From the NCBI RefSeq assembly GCF_002909485.1, contig NZ_PPXG01000012.1, positions 16,971 through 80,970 on the forward strand: a stretch of DNA of 64,000 nucleotides. The letters run 5' to 3'. The notes below the pieces were generated by a model that did no database searches, was not told where the DNA came from, and worked only from the letters and a program-made list of their open reading frames with translations. This document shows positions 33,831 through 42,566 of this stretch, piece after piece. The DNA is from Stutzerimonas stutzeri (GTDB lineage: Bacteria > Pseudomonadota > Gammaproteobacteria > Pseudomonadales > Pseudomonadaceae). Both the position numbers and the translations under genes were made by a program. Within the stretch, counting starts at the first letter, position 1. Each line of letters starts with the position of its first letter.

Positions 33831-34730
33831 CTATCCGGCGTGCCTGGCGCGGGCGACCCGCGAACCGTTGGCACGCCCCAGCAGCTGGCTGATGCGCTGG
33901 CCGGCGGCGATCAGTGCGTCGAGGTCGATGCCGGTGGCTATGTCCAGCCCGTTGAACATGTACAGCACGTCTTCGCTGGCGACATTGCCGCTGGCGCCTT
34001 TGGCGTAGGGGCAACCGCCGAGGCCGGCGACCGAGCTGTCGAACACCGCGATGCCTTCCAGCAGGCTCGCATAGATATTCGCCAGCGCCTGGCCGTAGGT
34101 GTCGTGAAAATGCCCGGCGAGTCGTTCGCGTGGCACTTCACGAGCTACCGTGTCGAATAGCGTGCGGGTCTTGCCCGGCGTGCCGGTGCCGATGGTGTCG
34201 CCCAGCGATACCTCGTAGCAGCCCATGGCGTACAGCTCGCGGGCGACCTCGGCAACCTTGGCCGGCGCCACTTCACCTTCATAGGGGCAGCCGAGCACGC
34301 AGGAAACGTAGCCGCGCACGCGAATGTCGTGCTCGCGGGCGGCCTCCATCAGCGGCGCGAAGCGTGCCAGGCTCTCGGCGATGGAGCAGTTGATGTTCTT
34401 TTGCGAGAAGGCTTCGGAGGCCGCACCGAACACCGCGACTTCCTTCACGCCGGCCTCGATGGCCGCCTCCAGGCCCTTCATGTTCGGCGTCAGCGCCGCG
34501 TAAGTGACCCCGGCCTTGCGCTGGATCTGCGCGAAGACTTCGGCGGAGCCCGCCATCTGCGGCACCCACTTGGGCGAGACGAAGCTGCCGACTTCGATAT
34601 AGGACAGTCCGGCGGCGCTCAGGTCGTCGACCAGACGCACCTTGTCCGCCACGCTGATCGGCTGCTGCTCGTTCTGCAGACCGTCACGCGGGCCAACTTC
34701 GACCAGACGGACCTGTTTGGGCAGGCTCAT
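33831..34730 (-). CDS. liuE: Hydroxymethylglutaryl-CoA lyase
   Basis: A 299-aa lyase that splits HMG-CoA into acetyl-CoA and acetoacetate. The N-terminal EVGPRDGLQNEQQ and the C-terminal signature region around VAGLGGCPYAKGASGNVA (catalytic Cys) are clear. The ATG at 34730 follows GGAGGA and starts the conserved domain, so the much longer open frame upstream is rejected. Confidence 0.95.
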   Translation of the reverse strand: MSLPKQVRLVEVGPRDGLQNEQQPISVADKVRLVDDLSAAGLSYIEVGSFVSPKWVPQMAGSAEVFAQIQRKAGVTYAALTPNMKGLEAAIEAGVKEVAVFGAASEAFSQKNINCSIAESLARFAPLMEAAREHDIRVRGYVSCVLGCPYEGEVAPAKVAEVARELYAMGCYEVSLGDTIGTGTPGKTRTLFDTVAREVPRERLAGHFHDTYGQALANIYASLLEGIAVFDSSVAGLGGCPYAKGASGNVASEDVLYMFNGLDIATGIDLDALIAAGQRISQLLGRANGSRVARARHAG

Positions 34731-34842
34731 ATGTCCTCCATGGGTGAACGCTCTTCGAGCCTTCACCAGTGTCGTTGAATTGTGACGCTGCTTAAAGCCC
34801 ACCGATGTAGCTGCAGGCCGACCGAAGTGCTCCGGCGCTGCT

Positions 34843-34865
34843 GGTGGGCTAAAGCCCACCCTACG
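34843..34865. repeat. REP-like hairpin
   Basis: GGTGGGCTAAAGCCCACC plus CCTAC; a variant of the repeats at 30204-30293. A half copy lies at 34792-34803. Confidence 0.6.
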
Positions 34866-34867
34866 GA

Positions 34868-36769
34868 TCAAGCCTCTTCCATCTCCAGGAGCACCGCGCC
34901 TTCGCTGACCATCTCGCCTTCGCTGCAGAACAGGCTCTTGACCACGCCAGCCTGGGCGCTGCGGATGCTGTGTTCCATCTTCATCGCTTCCAGCACGATC
35001 AACGCGGTGCCGGCTTCGACATGCTGACCGGCCTCCACCAATACACGCACGATGCTGCCGTTCATTGGCGCGGTCAGGCCGCCGTGATGCTGGTGGCTGG
35101 CCTCGGCTTCGGCGATGGGGTCGAAGGCGCGCACGGCCAGCCATTCGCCGTTCCACTGCAGGTACAGCGCATCGTCCTGGCGGATCGCTTGGGGCGTGCG
35201 GACGTTTGGCTGCTGCGCTGCCGGATCGATCCTCAACCGGCGGCTCTCGCCATTGCACTGCAGGTGCAGGCTGATCTGCGCCGGCATGCCGAAACGCAGC
35301 CCGCTGCGCTTGGACCACGGCGAATGGGCATCGTCGTCGCGAACGGTAGTCGGTTCGGTCTGCACGAAGCACTCGGCAGCCTGTTGCCAGAAGGCATCGG
35401 AGAGCTCGCCAGCCGGACGCAGCAGTTCGCTTTCGTGGCGCGGGATAAAGCCGGTATCCAGCTCGGCCTCGGCAAAGGCGCGATGGCCGACGACGCGGCG
35501 CAGGAACGCGAGGTTGGTGCGCACGCCGCCGACGGCGGTCTCGTCGAGCATGGCCAAGAGGCGCAGCCGTGCTTCCTCGCGGTTCTCGCCCCAGGCGATC
35601 AGCTTGCCGAGCATCGGATCGTAGAACGGCGACACGGTATCGCCCTCGGCGACGCCGCTGTCGACGCGACGGCCAGGGCCATCTGCGGCTTCTCGATAGA
35701 GATCGAGGGTGCCGGTGGCAGGGAGGAAATCGTTGTCCGGGTCCTCGGCGTACAGCCGTACCTCGATCGCATGGCCGAGCAGCGGCACCTGCTCCTGGCT
35801 GATCGGTAGCGGCTCGCCACGGGCGACGCGAATCTGCCAGGCGACCAGATCGAGGCCGGTGATGGCCTCCGTGACCGGGTGCTCGACCTGCAGACGGGTG
35901 TTCATTTCCATGAAGAAGAATTCGCCACGGGCATCCAGCAGGAATTCCACGGTGCCGGCGCCGACGTAGCCGATGGCCTTGGCCGCCTTCACCGCGGCTT
36001 CGCCCATGGCACGTCGCAGCTCGGGGGATAAGCCGGGGGCCGGGGCCTCTTCGACCACCTTCTGATGGCGGCGCTGGATCGAGCAGTCGCGCTCGTTGAG
36101 GTACAGGCAGTTACCGTGCTGGTCGGCGAAGACCTGGATTTCCACATGGCGCGGCTTGAGCACGTATTTCTCGACCAGCATGCGCGAGTCGCCGAACGAC
36201 GACTGCGCCTCGCGTTGGGCGGACGCCAGCGCCTCGGCTAGGTCCGCCTCGCGCTCGACCACCTTCATGCCCTTGCCGCCACCACCGGCGGTGGCCTTGA
36301 GCAGCACCGGGTAGCCGATCTTTTCCGCGGCAGCACGGAAGGTTTCCACGTCCTGCGCTTCGCCGTGGTAGCCCGGCACCAGCGGCACGCCGGCTTCTTC
36401 CATCAGCGCCTTGGCGGCGGACTTGCTGCCCATGGCGTCGATGGCGGAGGCGGGTGGGCCGAGGAAGATCAATCCGGCCTGTTCGATGGCGCGGGCGAAC
36501 TCGGCGTTCTCCGAAAGAAAACCGTAGCCCGGGTGGATCGCCTGGGCGCCGCTGGCCTTGGCCGCTTCGACCAATTTGTCGATGCGCAGGTAGCTCTCGG
36601 CCGGCTTGGCGCCGCCCAGGTCGATGCGGATATCGGCTTCGCGGGCATGGCGCGCGCTGGCGTCGATGGCGCTGTGCACCGCAACGGTGGTCAGGCCCAT
36701 GGCCTTGGCGGTGCGCATCACGCGGCAGGCGATCTCGCCGCGGTTGGCAACCAGGAGGGTGGTAATCAT
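34868..36769 (-). CDS. liuD: Methylcrotonyl-CoA carboxylase, biotin-containing subunit
   Basis: A 633-aa alpha subunit with biotin carboxylase and biotin carrier domains. The carboxylase part has the ATP-grasp glycine loop KATAGGGGKGMKVV and the MEMNTRLQVEHPVTE motif. The C-terminal domain carries the biotinylated Lys in EAMKMEH. With the LiuB subunit it carboxylates 3-methylcrotonyl-CoA in leucine degradation. Length is normal for the family. Confidence 0.95.
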   Translation of the reverse strand: MITTLLVANRGEIACRVMRTAKAMGLTTVAVHSAIDASARHAREADIRIDLGGAKPAESYLRIDKLVEAAKASGAQAIHPGYGFLSENAEFARAIEQAGLIFLGPPASAIDAMGSKSAAKALMEEAGVPLVPGYHGEAQDVETFRAAAEKIGYPVLLKATAGGGGKGMKVVEREADLAEALASAQREAQSSFGDSRMLVEKYVLKPRHVEIQVFADQHGNCLYLNERDCSIQRRHQKVVEEAPAPGLSPELRRAMGEAAVKAAKAIGYVGAGTVEFLLDARGEFFFMEMNTRLQVEHPVTEAITGLDLVAWQIRVARGEPLPISQEQVPLLGHAIEVRLYAEDPDNDFLPATGTLDLYREAADGPGRRVDSGVAEGDTVSPFYDPMLGKLIAWGENREEARLRLLAMLDETAVGGVRTNLAFLRRVVGHRAFAEAELDTGFIPRHESELLRPAGELSDAFWQQAAECFVQTEPTTVRDDDAHSPWSKRSGLRFGMPAQISLHLQCNGESRRLRIDPAAQQPNVRTPQAIRQDDALYLQWNGEWLAVRAFDPIAEAEASHQHHGGLTAPMNGSIVRVLVEAGQHVEAGTALIVLEAMKMEHSIRSAQAGVVKSLFCSEGEMVSEGAVLLEMEEA

Positions 36770-37133
36770 TGTTGTGGCTCCTGCGTGGCCTTCAGTGGGT
36801 TTCCCCTCACCCTAGCCCTCTCCCCTGAGGGGCGAGGGGATGACGGAGTGAGGCGGAGGAATGATGTGGTTTGGTTGTCGGCGGCTTGCCGGATGGAGGC
36901 AGCAGGCCGAGCGTCGTGGCGGTGGCCGCGTGGTGCGCTTTGGTTTTTTGGCTGCAACTGCATCGTGCTCCAGACCCCGCACGGCCAAACCCCCTCGCCC
37001 CCTTGGGGAGAGGGCTGGGGTGAGGGGGCGATGCCAAGGACCGACACAGCCGCCCGACCACCACACAACGCAACCCTCTCACCGCGCGTACGCGACAACG
37101 TATACGAGCGAGCACCCCACAGAAGCCCAGTCA
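36770..37133. other. 364-bp gap between liuC and liuD with an inverted repeat pair
   Basis: No convincing gene. CCCTCACCCTAGCCCTCTCC (36804 on) and an inverted variant (36992-37029) flank about 165 bases. Repeats of this kind are common in intergenic DNA of many Proteobacteria. They could form a long-range hairpin in the liu transcript. Confidence 0.6.
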
Positions 37134-37931
37134 TCACGAGCGCTCCTGCCAGGCGGGCGTGCGTTTTTCCAGAAAGGCGCTCAGGCCTTCCTGACTTTCC
37201 GGGCTGGTGCGCAGGAGGGCAATGGCCTGTTCGGTGGTCTGGCGCAGGTCGGCGCTGAAATCGCCATCGCCCACTTCCAGCAGCAGGTCCTTGCAGGCCT
37301 TGAGTGCCTGCGGGCTGTTGAGCAGCAGGTTGTCGACCCATTGCTCCAGCGCGGCGTCCAGTTCACTGGCCGGGTAGGTCTCGGCGAGCAGGCCCAGTTC
37401 GCGGGCACGTGTGCCGTCGAAGCGTTCGGCGGTCAGCGCGTAGCGGCGGGTGGCGCGCTCGCCGATGGCCTTGACCACGTACGGGCTGATCACCGCCGGC
37501 GCCAGGCCGATGCGGACTTCCGACAGGCAGAACAGTGCGTCGCGGGCGCCGATGGCCATGTCGCAGCAGGCGATCAGCCCCAGCGCGCCGCCAAAGGCCG
37601 CGCCCTGTACCACGGCCAGGGTTGGCTGCGGCAGCTGGTAAAGGCGCTGCATCAGCTCGCCGAGTTCGTGGGCGTCAGCCAGGTTCGCCTGGTAGTCGAG
37701 TTTGGCCGACTCGCGCATCCAGCCGAGATCGGCGCCGGCGGAGAAGTGCTTGCCACGCCCGCGCAGGATGAGGAAGCGGATGCCCGCATCGTCCTGCACC
37801 TGGGCCAGTGCGGCGTTCAGTTCGCCGATCACCCGGGCGTCGAAGGCATTGTTCTTGTCCGCGCGGTTGAGCCAGAGGGTGGCGACGCCGCGTGGGTCCC
37901 GTTCCAGTTGGATAGTGCTGAAGTCGCTCAT
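37134..37931 (-). CDS. liuC: Methylglutaconyl-CoA hydratase (enoyl-CoA hydratase family)
   Basis: A 265-aa crotonase-family enzyme that hydrates 3-methylglutaconyl-CoA to HMG-CoA. Family features are the oxyanion-hole region GKHFSAGADLGWM and VQGAAFGGALGLIACCD. The ATG at 37931 (MSDFSTIQLERD) is preferred over one four codons upstream, which overlaps its ribosome site. Located between liuB and liuD. Confidence 0.92.
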   Translation of the reverse strand: MSDFSTIQLERDPRGVATLWLNRADKNNAFDARVIGELNAALAQVQDDAGIRFLILRGRGKHFSAGADLGWMRESAKLDYQANLADAHELGELMQRLYQLPQPTLAVVQGAAFGGALGLIACCDMAIGARDALFCLSEVRIGLAPAVISPYVVKAIGERATRRYALTAERFDGTRARELGLLAETYPASELDAALEQWVDNLLLNSPQALKACKDLLLEVGDGDFSADLRQTTEQAIALLRTSPESQEGLSAFLEKRTPAWQERS

Positions 37932-37961
37932 AGTCTGTCGCATTCCTCGATGCTTCTTTTT

Positions 37962-38043
37962 GTAGGAGGCCCGACCTCGGGGCGAAGCTTTTCTGTCAGG
38001 CAGGCTGTCGGCTGCATTCGCCGCGAGGTCGCGCCTCCTACGG
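37962..38043. repeat. Inverted pair of REP-like elements
   Basis: GTAGGAGGCCCGACCTCGGGGCGAAG (described by its ends: 37962-37987) and an inverted copy at 38015-38041 ending CGCCTCCTAC. Typical of Pseudomonas intergenic REP pairs. Confidence 0.65.
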
Positions 38044-38063
38044 TTGGGCGCGCCTTGATGTCG

Positions 38064-39671
38064 CTACATGCGGAAAACACCAAATTTAGTCGGCTCGATC
38101 GGAGCATTGAGCGCGGCGGACAGCGCCAGCCCCAGCACCTCGCGGGTCTGCGCCGGGTCGATCACGCCGTCGTCCCACAGCCGCGCGCTGGAGTAATAGG
38201 GATGGCCCTGGCGCTCGTACTGTTCGAGGATCGGCTGCTTGATGGCGGCTACCTCGTCGTCGCCGAGGCTCTTGCCGGCGCGTTCGCTCTGTTCCTGCTT
38301 GACCTGGGCGAGTACCCCGGCGGCCTGTTCGCCGCCCATCACGGCGATGCGCGCGTTGGGCCACATCCACAGGAAGCGCGGGTCGTAGGCGCGGCCGCAC
38401 ATGCCGTAGTTGCCGGCACCGAAGCTGCCGCCGATGAGCACGGTGAATTTTGGCACCTGGGCGCAAGCCACCGCGGTGACCAGCTTGGCGCCGTGCTTGG
38501 CGATGCCGCCGGCCTCGTATTTCTGCCCGACCATGAAGCCGGTGATGTTCTGCAGGAACAGCAGCGGAATGCCGCGCTGGCAGGCCAGTTCGATGAAGTG
38601 CGCGCCTTTCTGCGCCGCCTCGGCGAAGAGGATGCCGTTGTTGGCGAGGATGGCGATCGGGTAGCCGTGCAGATGGGCGAAGCCGCAGACCAGGGTGGTG
38701 CCGAACAGCGCCTTGAATTCATCGAACTCGCTGCCGTCCACCAGCCGCGCGATCACTTCGCGCACGTCGTAGGGTTGCTTGGCCTGGGCCGGAATCACAC
38801 CGTACAGCTCGTCGGTGGCATACAGCGGTGCACGCGGTTCGCGGGTCTGCAGCTGGCCAAGCTTGCGCCAGTTGAGGTTGGCCACACAGCGGCGGGCGAT
38901 GGCCAGCGCGTGTTCGTCGTTCTCGGCGTAATGGTCGGCGACGCCGCTGGTCTTGCAGTGCACGTCGGCGCCGCCCAGGTCCTCGGCAGTTACCACTTCG
39001 CCGGTGGCAGCCTTCACCAGCGGCGGGCCGGCGAGGAAGATGGTCGCCTGGTTGCGCACCATGATGGCCTCGTCGGCCATCGCCGGCACGTAGGCGCCGC
39101 CGGCGGTGCAGGAGCCCATCACCACTGCGATCTGCGGGATGCCCATGGCGCTCATGTTGGCCTGGTTGAAGAAGATGCGGCCAAAGTGTTCGCGGTCCGG
39201 GAACACCTCGTCCTGACGCGGCAGGTTGGCGCCGCCGGAGTCCACCAGGTAGATGCAGGGCAGGCGATTTTCGCGGGCTACGGTCTGCGCGCGCAGGTGC
39301 TTTTTCACCGTCAGCGGGTAGTAGGTGCCGCCTTTAACGGTGGCGTCGTTGGCGATGATCATGCACTCGACGCCTTCGACGCGGCCGATACCCGCGACCA
39401 CGCCGGCGGCGGCGACGTCTTCGCCGTAGACCTCATGGGCGGCCAACGGCGCGAGTTCGAGAAAGGCCGAGCCGGCGTCGAGCAGGGTGTCGATGCGCTC
39501 GCGCACCAAGAGCTTTCCGCGTGAGACATGGCGCTGCTGGGCGGTGGCGCCGCCGCCTTCGCTGACGCGGCCGAGCAGGGCGCGCAGGTTGTTCACCTGG
39601 TCGAGCATCGCCGCGCTGTTGGCGGCGAACTCCGGTGAACGGGTATTGATCTGGGTGTGCAGGATGGCCAT
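38064..39671 (-). CDS. liuB: Methylcrotonyl-CoA carboxylase, carboxyltransferase subunit
   Basis: A 535-aa beta subunit that transfers CO2 from biotin to 3-methylcrotonyl-CoA. Carboxyltransferase features include YLVDSGGANLPRQ and the C-terminal glycine-rich region GGSFGAGNYGMCGRAY. Second gene of the operon after liuA. Confidence 0.95.
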   Translation of the reverse strand: MAILHTQINTRSPEFAANSAAMLDQVNNLRALLGRVSEGGGATAQQRHVSRGKLLVRERIDTLLDAGSAFLELAPLAAHEVYGEDVAAAGVVAGIGRVEGVECMIIANDATVKGGTYYPLTVKKHLRAQTVARENRLPCIYLVDSGGANLPRQDEVFPDREHFGRIFFNQANMSAMGIPQIAVVMGSCTAGGAYVPAMADEAIMVRNQATIFLAGPPLVKAATGEVVTAEDLGGADVHCKTSGVADHYAENDEHALAIARRCVANLNWRKLGQLQTREPRAPLYATDELYGVIPAQAKQPYDVREVIARLVDGSEFDEFKALFGTTLVCGFAHLHGYPIAILANNGILFAEAAQKGAHFIELACQRGIPLLFLQNITGFMVGQKYEAGGIAKHGAKLVTAVACAQVPKFTVLIGGSFGAGNYGMCGRAYDPRFLWMWPNARIAVMGGEQAAGVLAQVKQEQSERAGKSLGDDEVAAIKQPILEQYERQGHPYYSSARLWDDGVIDPAQTREVLGLALSAALNAPIEPTKFGVFRM

Positions 39672-39722
39672 GGTTGGCTCCGTTCAATTCCATCATGGAT
39701 GGCTCTGCCATCCACCGACTGC

Positions 39723-39755
39723 GGTGGAAAACGCTTCGCGGTTTTCCACCCTACG
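39723..39755. repeat. REP-like hairpin
   Basis: GGTGGAAAACGCTTCGCGGTTTTCCACC followed by CTACG (described by parts; one G bulge near the loop), a repeat form frequent in the P. stutzeri group. Confidence 0.65.
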
Positions 39756-39782
39756 GGGGTTGGGCGTTGTTCCGCCCGCAGC

Positions 39783-40946
39783 TCACCTGGATTCGTTGAA
39801 CAGCTCGCGGCCGATCAGCATCCGGCGGATCTCGCTGGTGCCGGCGCCGATCTCGTACAGCTTGGCGTCACGCAGCAGGCGGCCGGTGGGGAATTCGTTG
39901 ATATAGCCGTTGCCACCGAGGATCTGGATCGCCTGCAGAGCCATCTGCGTAGCGTTTTCGGCGGTATAGAGGATCACCCCGGCGGCGTCCTTGCGGGTGG
40001 TCTCGCCACGGTCGCAGGCCTGGGCGACGGCGTAGAGATAGGCGCGGCTGGCGTTGAGCTGGGTGTACATGTCCGCCACCTTGCCCTGGATGAACTGGAA
40101 CTCGCCGATGCTCTGACCGAACTGCTTGCGGTCGTGGATATAGGGCACCACCACGTCGAGGCAGGCCTGCATGATCCCGGTCGGGCCGCCGGCCAGCACC
40201 ACGCGTTCGTAATCCAGGCCGCTCATCAGCACCTTGACGCCGCCGTTCTCGAGGCCCAGCACGTTCTCTTCCGGCACCTCGACGTCATCGAAGAACAGCT
40301 CGCAGGTGTTGGAGCCGCGCATGCCGAGCTTGTCGAACTTGTTGCCGCGGGAGAAACCCTTCCAGTCGCGCTCGACGATGAACGCGGTGATGCCGTGCGG
40401 CCCCTTGTCCAGGTCGGTCTTGGCGTAGATCACGTAGGTGTTGGCGTCCGGGCCGTTGGTGATCCAGGTCTTGCTGCCGTTGAGCACGTAGCGGTCGCCG
40501 CGCTTTTCGGCGCGCAGCTTCATGGAGACCACGTCGGAGCCGGCATTCGGCTCGCTCATGGCCAGCGCGCCGACGTGTTCGCCGCTGATCAGCTTGGGCA
40601 GGTAGCGGGCCTTCTGCTCGGGGTTGCCGTTGCGGTTGATCTGGTTGACGCACAGGTTGGAGTGGGCGCCGTAGGAGAGGGCGACCGAGGCCGAGCCGCG
40701 GCTGATTTCTTCCATCGCCACCACGTGGGCCAGGTAGCCGAGGCCGGCACCGCCGTACTCCTCGGAGACGGTCACGCCGAGCAGGCCCATCTCGCCGAAT
40801 TTTCTCCACATGTCAGCCGGGAACAGGTTTTCCTGATCGATGGCTTCGGCGCGCGGGGCAATCTCGGCGGCGACGAAGGCCTGCACCTGCTCGCGCAGCA
40901 TGTCGATGGTTTCACCGAGGGCGAAATTGAGGCTGGAGTAATTCAT
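39783..40946 (-). CDS. liuA: Isovaleryl-CoA dehydrogenase
   Basis: A 387-aa FAD-dependent acyl-CoA dehydrogenase oxidising isovaleryl-CoA to 3-methylcrotonyl-CoA. FAD/substrate signatures are ALAMSEPNAGSDVVSM and the C-terminal QILGGNGYINEFPTGRLLRD; the latter holds the region of the G-x-G helix, and the catalytic Glu in the family lies near DYERVVLAGGP. The ATG at 40946 (MNYSSLNFALG) opens the family domain. First gene of the operon, with a LiuR-type palindrome 119 bases upstream. Confidence 0.93.
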   Translation of the reverse strand: MNYSSLNFALGETIDMLREQVQAFVAAEIAPRAEAIDQENLFPADMWRKFGEMGLLGVTVSEEYGGAGLGYLAHVVAMEEISRGSASVALSYGAHSNLCVNQINRNGNPEQKARYLPKLISGEHVGALAMSEPNAGSDVVSMKLRAEKRGDRYVLNGSKTWITNGPDANTYVIYAKTDLDKGPHGITAFIVERDWKGFSRGNKFDKLGMRGSNTCELFFDDVEVPEENVLGLENGGVKVLMSGLDYERVVLAGGPTGIMQACLDVVVPYIHDRKQFGQSIGEFQFIQGKVADMYTQLNASRAYLYAVAQACDRGETTRKDAAGVILYTAENATQMALQAIQILGGNGYINEFPTGRLLRDAKLYEIGAGTSEIRRMLIGRELFNESR

Positions 40947-41262
40947 GGGGCCACCTGCTTGTCTTGTAATTGTTCTGTTTTCAGAGGATTCGTTCGTCCG
41001 GCGGAGTGCGGGCCGGCGCTCTGGTAGCGGTCTGACGTCATCGAAATGGATGATCGCTCTCTGCTTTACGTTAACGTAAAGGTCCGCTCTCGGTCTGTCA
41101 ACACACCGCCGAGCCGGCATGCTGCAAGCATAGGCCTGCCAAGGTGCGGCCGCCGGTAGTCGGTCCTACGGTGGTGTTTCGTGGCAGGGCACTCGCCGCG
41201 AGGCTGGCGGGACTAAACAGGCAGTGGCCGCAATGCCGGCCTGCCACCCGACGAGGAACTCC
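40947..41262. other. 316-bp divergent control region between liuA and uvsE
   Basis: No gene. Contains the liuA leader, the palindrome at 41065-41080 and the ribosome site of the UV endonuclease. Confidence 0.5.
41065..41080. promoter_or_regulatory. Putative LiuR operator before liuA
   Basis: TTTACGTTAACGTAAA, a perfect 16-bp palindrome. The same motif appears at 42470-42485 and, degenerate, at 46725-46740. MerR-type regulators bind such sites across spaced promoters; binding by LiuR is inferred from location. Confidence 0.65.
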
Positions 41263-42285
41263 ATGCCCCGCATCGGCTTCGCCTGCATGTATCGCCACCC
41301 GCAACAGAGCCTCTCGCTGAAGGAGCTGGAGCGCATCGAACGCACCTTCAATCCGCGCAGCACCACGCTGCGCTGGATGGCTTCGGTCGGTCGCGCAGCG
41401 GCGGAGGCGAAGCTCGAGGAGATCGTCGAGCACAATCTGAGCGCTCAGCGGGTGTTGCTCGAATACGTCGCCACGTTGCCGCCGATGCTGCGCATGTTGC
41501 GCCTGTCCAGCGACTTGCTGCCGTTCTACAGCCATGCCGAGATCGCGCCGTTCTATCGCCGTGCTGAAATACAGAGCCGCCTCGAGGCGGGTTTCGCCGC
41601 GATCGGCGAGCTGGCGCGGGCCAACGATATCCGCCTGTCGATGCATCCCGGCCAGTACTGCGTGCTGGGTTCGGACAAGCCGCTGGTGGTGGAAAACAGC
41701 CTGGCGGAATTCGAGTACCACGCCGACATGATCCGCATGATGGGTTACGGCCGGCGCTTTCAGGACTTCAAGTGCAACCTGCATATCGCCGGGCGGCTCG
41801 GCGCCGAGGGCGTGCGTGCCGTGTGGCCGCGCCTGTCGGCCGAGGCGCGGCACTGCATCACCTTCGAGAACGACGAAAAGACCTATGGCCTGGACGACTG
41901 CCTGAGCCTCGCCGACCTCGCGCCGGTGGTGCTGGATATCCATCACTGCTGGATTCACGAGAACCGCTATATCGAGCCGGACGACCCGCGCATTGAGCGC
42001 GTTCTTGAAAGCTGGCGCGGTGTGCGGCCGACCATGCACTACTCGCAGCCGCAGGAGAGCCTGATGGATATGGGCTTCGCGCCGGAGCGTAAGCTGGAAA
42101 TCCCCGAGTTGCTGGAAAAGGTCAGCAAGCGCGACCTCTATGCGCACAGCAAGCGCATGTGGAACCGCTGGACGAATCGCTATGCGTTTCAGTTTCTGGA
42201 TCGCTTCGACATCATGCTCGAAGCCAAGGACAAGAACCTCGCTGCGCTGGATTTCCTTCACGAGTACCAGCACGAAAGTGCCTGA
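41263..42285 (+). CDS. uvsE: UV damage endonuclease UvsE
   Basis: A 340-aa TIM-barrel endonuclease of the UvdE/UvsE family that nicks DNA 5' of UV photoproducts. Metal-ligand regions are visible: RLSMHPGQYCVL, CITFENDEKTYGLDD, VLDIHHCWIH and MHYSQPQE. The ATG at 41263 follows GAGGAACTCC. The gene is divergent from liuA and not part of the leucine pathway. Confidence 0.93.
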   Translation: MPRIGFACMYRHPQQSLSLKELERIERTFNPRSTTLRWMASVGRAAAEAKLEEIVEHNLSAQRVLLEYVATLPPMLRMLRLSSDLLPFYSHAEIAPFYRRAEIQSRLEAGFAAIGELARANDIRLSMHPGQYCVLGSDKPLVVENSLAEFEYHADMIRMMGYGRRFQDFKCNLHIAGRLGAEGVRAVWPRLSAEARHCITFENDEKTYGLDDCLSLADLAPVVLDIHHCWIHENRYIEPDDPRIERVLESWRGVRPTMHYSQPQESLMDMGFAPERKLEIPELLEKVSKRDLYAHSKRMWNRWTNRYAFQFLDRFDIMLEAKDKNLAALDFLHEYQHESA

Positions 42286-42469
42286 CGGGGCGGGCGCGGC
42301 ATCATTGTGAAGCACCCGGTTTCGCGCCGCGGTTGCTCGCTTCCAGGCATGCCGTACAGTCTGATCTGACCTGCAACTGGCCCCGCGCAACACCGCTGGA
42401 TACTGGCCTTTTGACTGCTCACACCCCTCGACTTTCGCCTACCCTGCGACATATTGTCAGCTAGTTACC

Positions 42470-42485
42470 TTTACGTTAACGTAAT
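42470..42485. promoter_or_regulatory. Putative LiuR operator before the acyl-CoA ligase gene
   Basis: TTTACGTTAACGTAAT, 15 of 16 bases identical to the liuA site, 82 bases before the ATG. Confidence 0.6.
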
Positions 42486-42566
42486 CGTGACCTAGGGTGA
42501 CTGTCAGCAGCGCCAGCGCCCTTGCGAGCACGCCTCATAACAAACATAAGACTGAGGAAAATCGTC

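Noticed and set aside
36861..39524. An 887-codon open frame on the plus strand opposite liuB and liuC
   Set aside because: It is antisense to two well-supported genes, has biased composition typical of GC-rich shadow frames and no domain or ribosome site.
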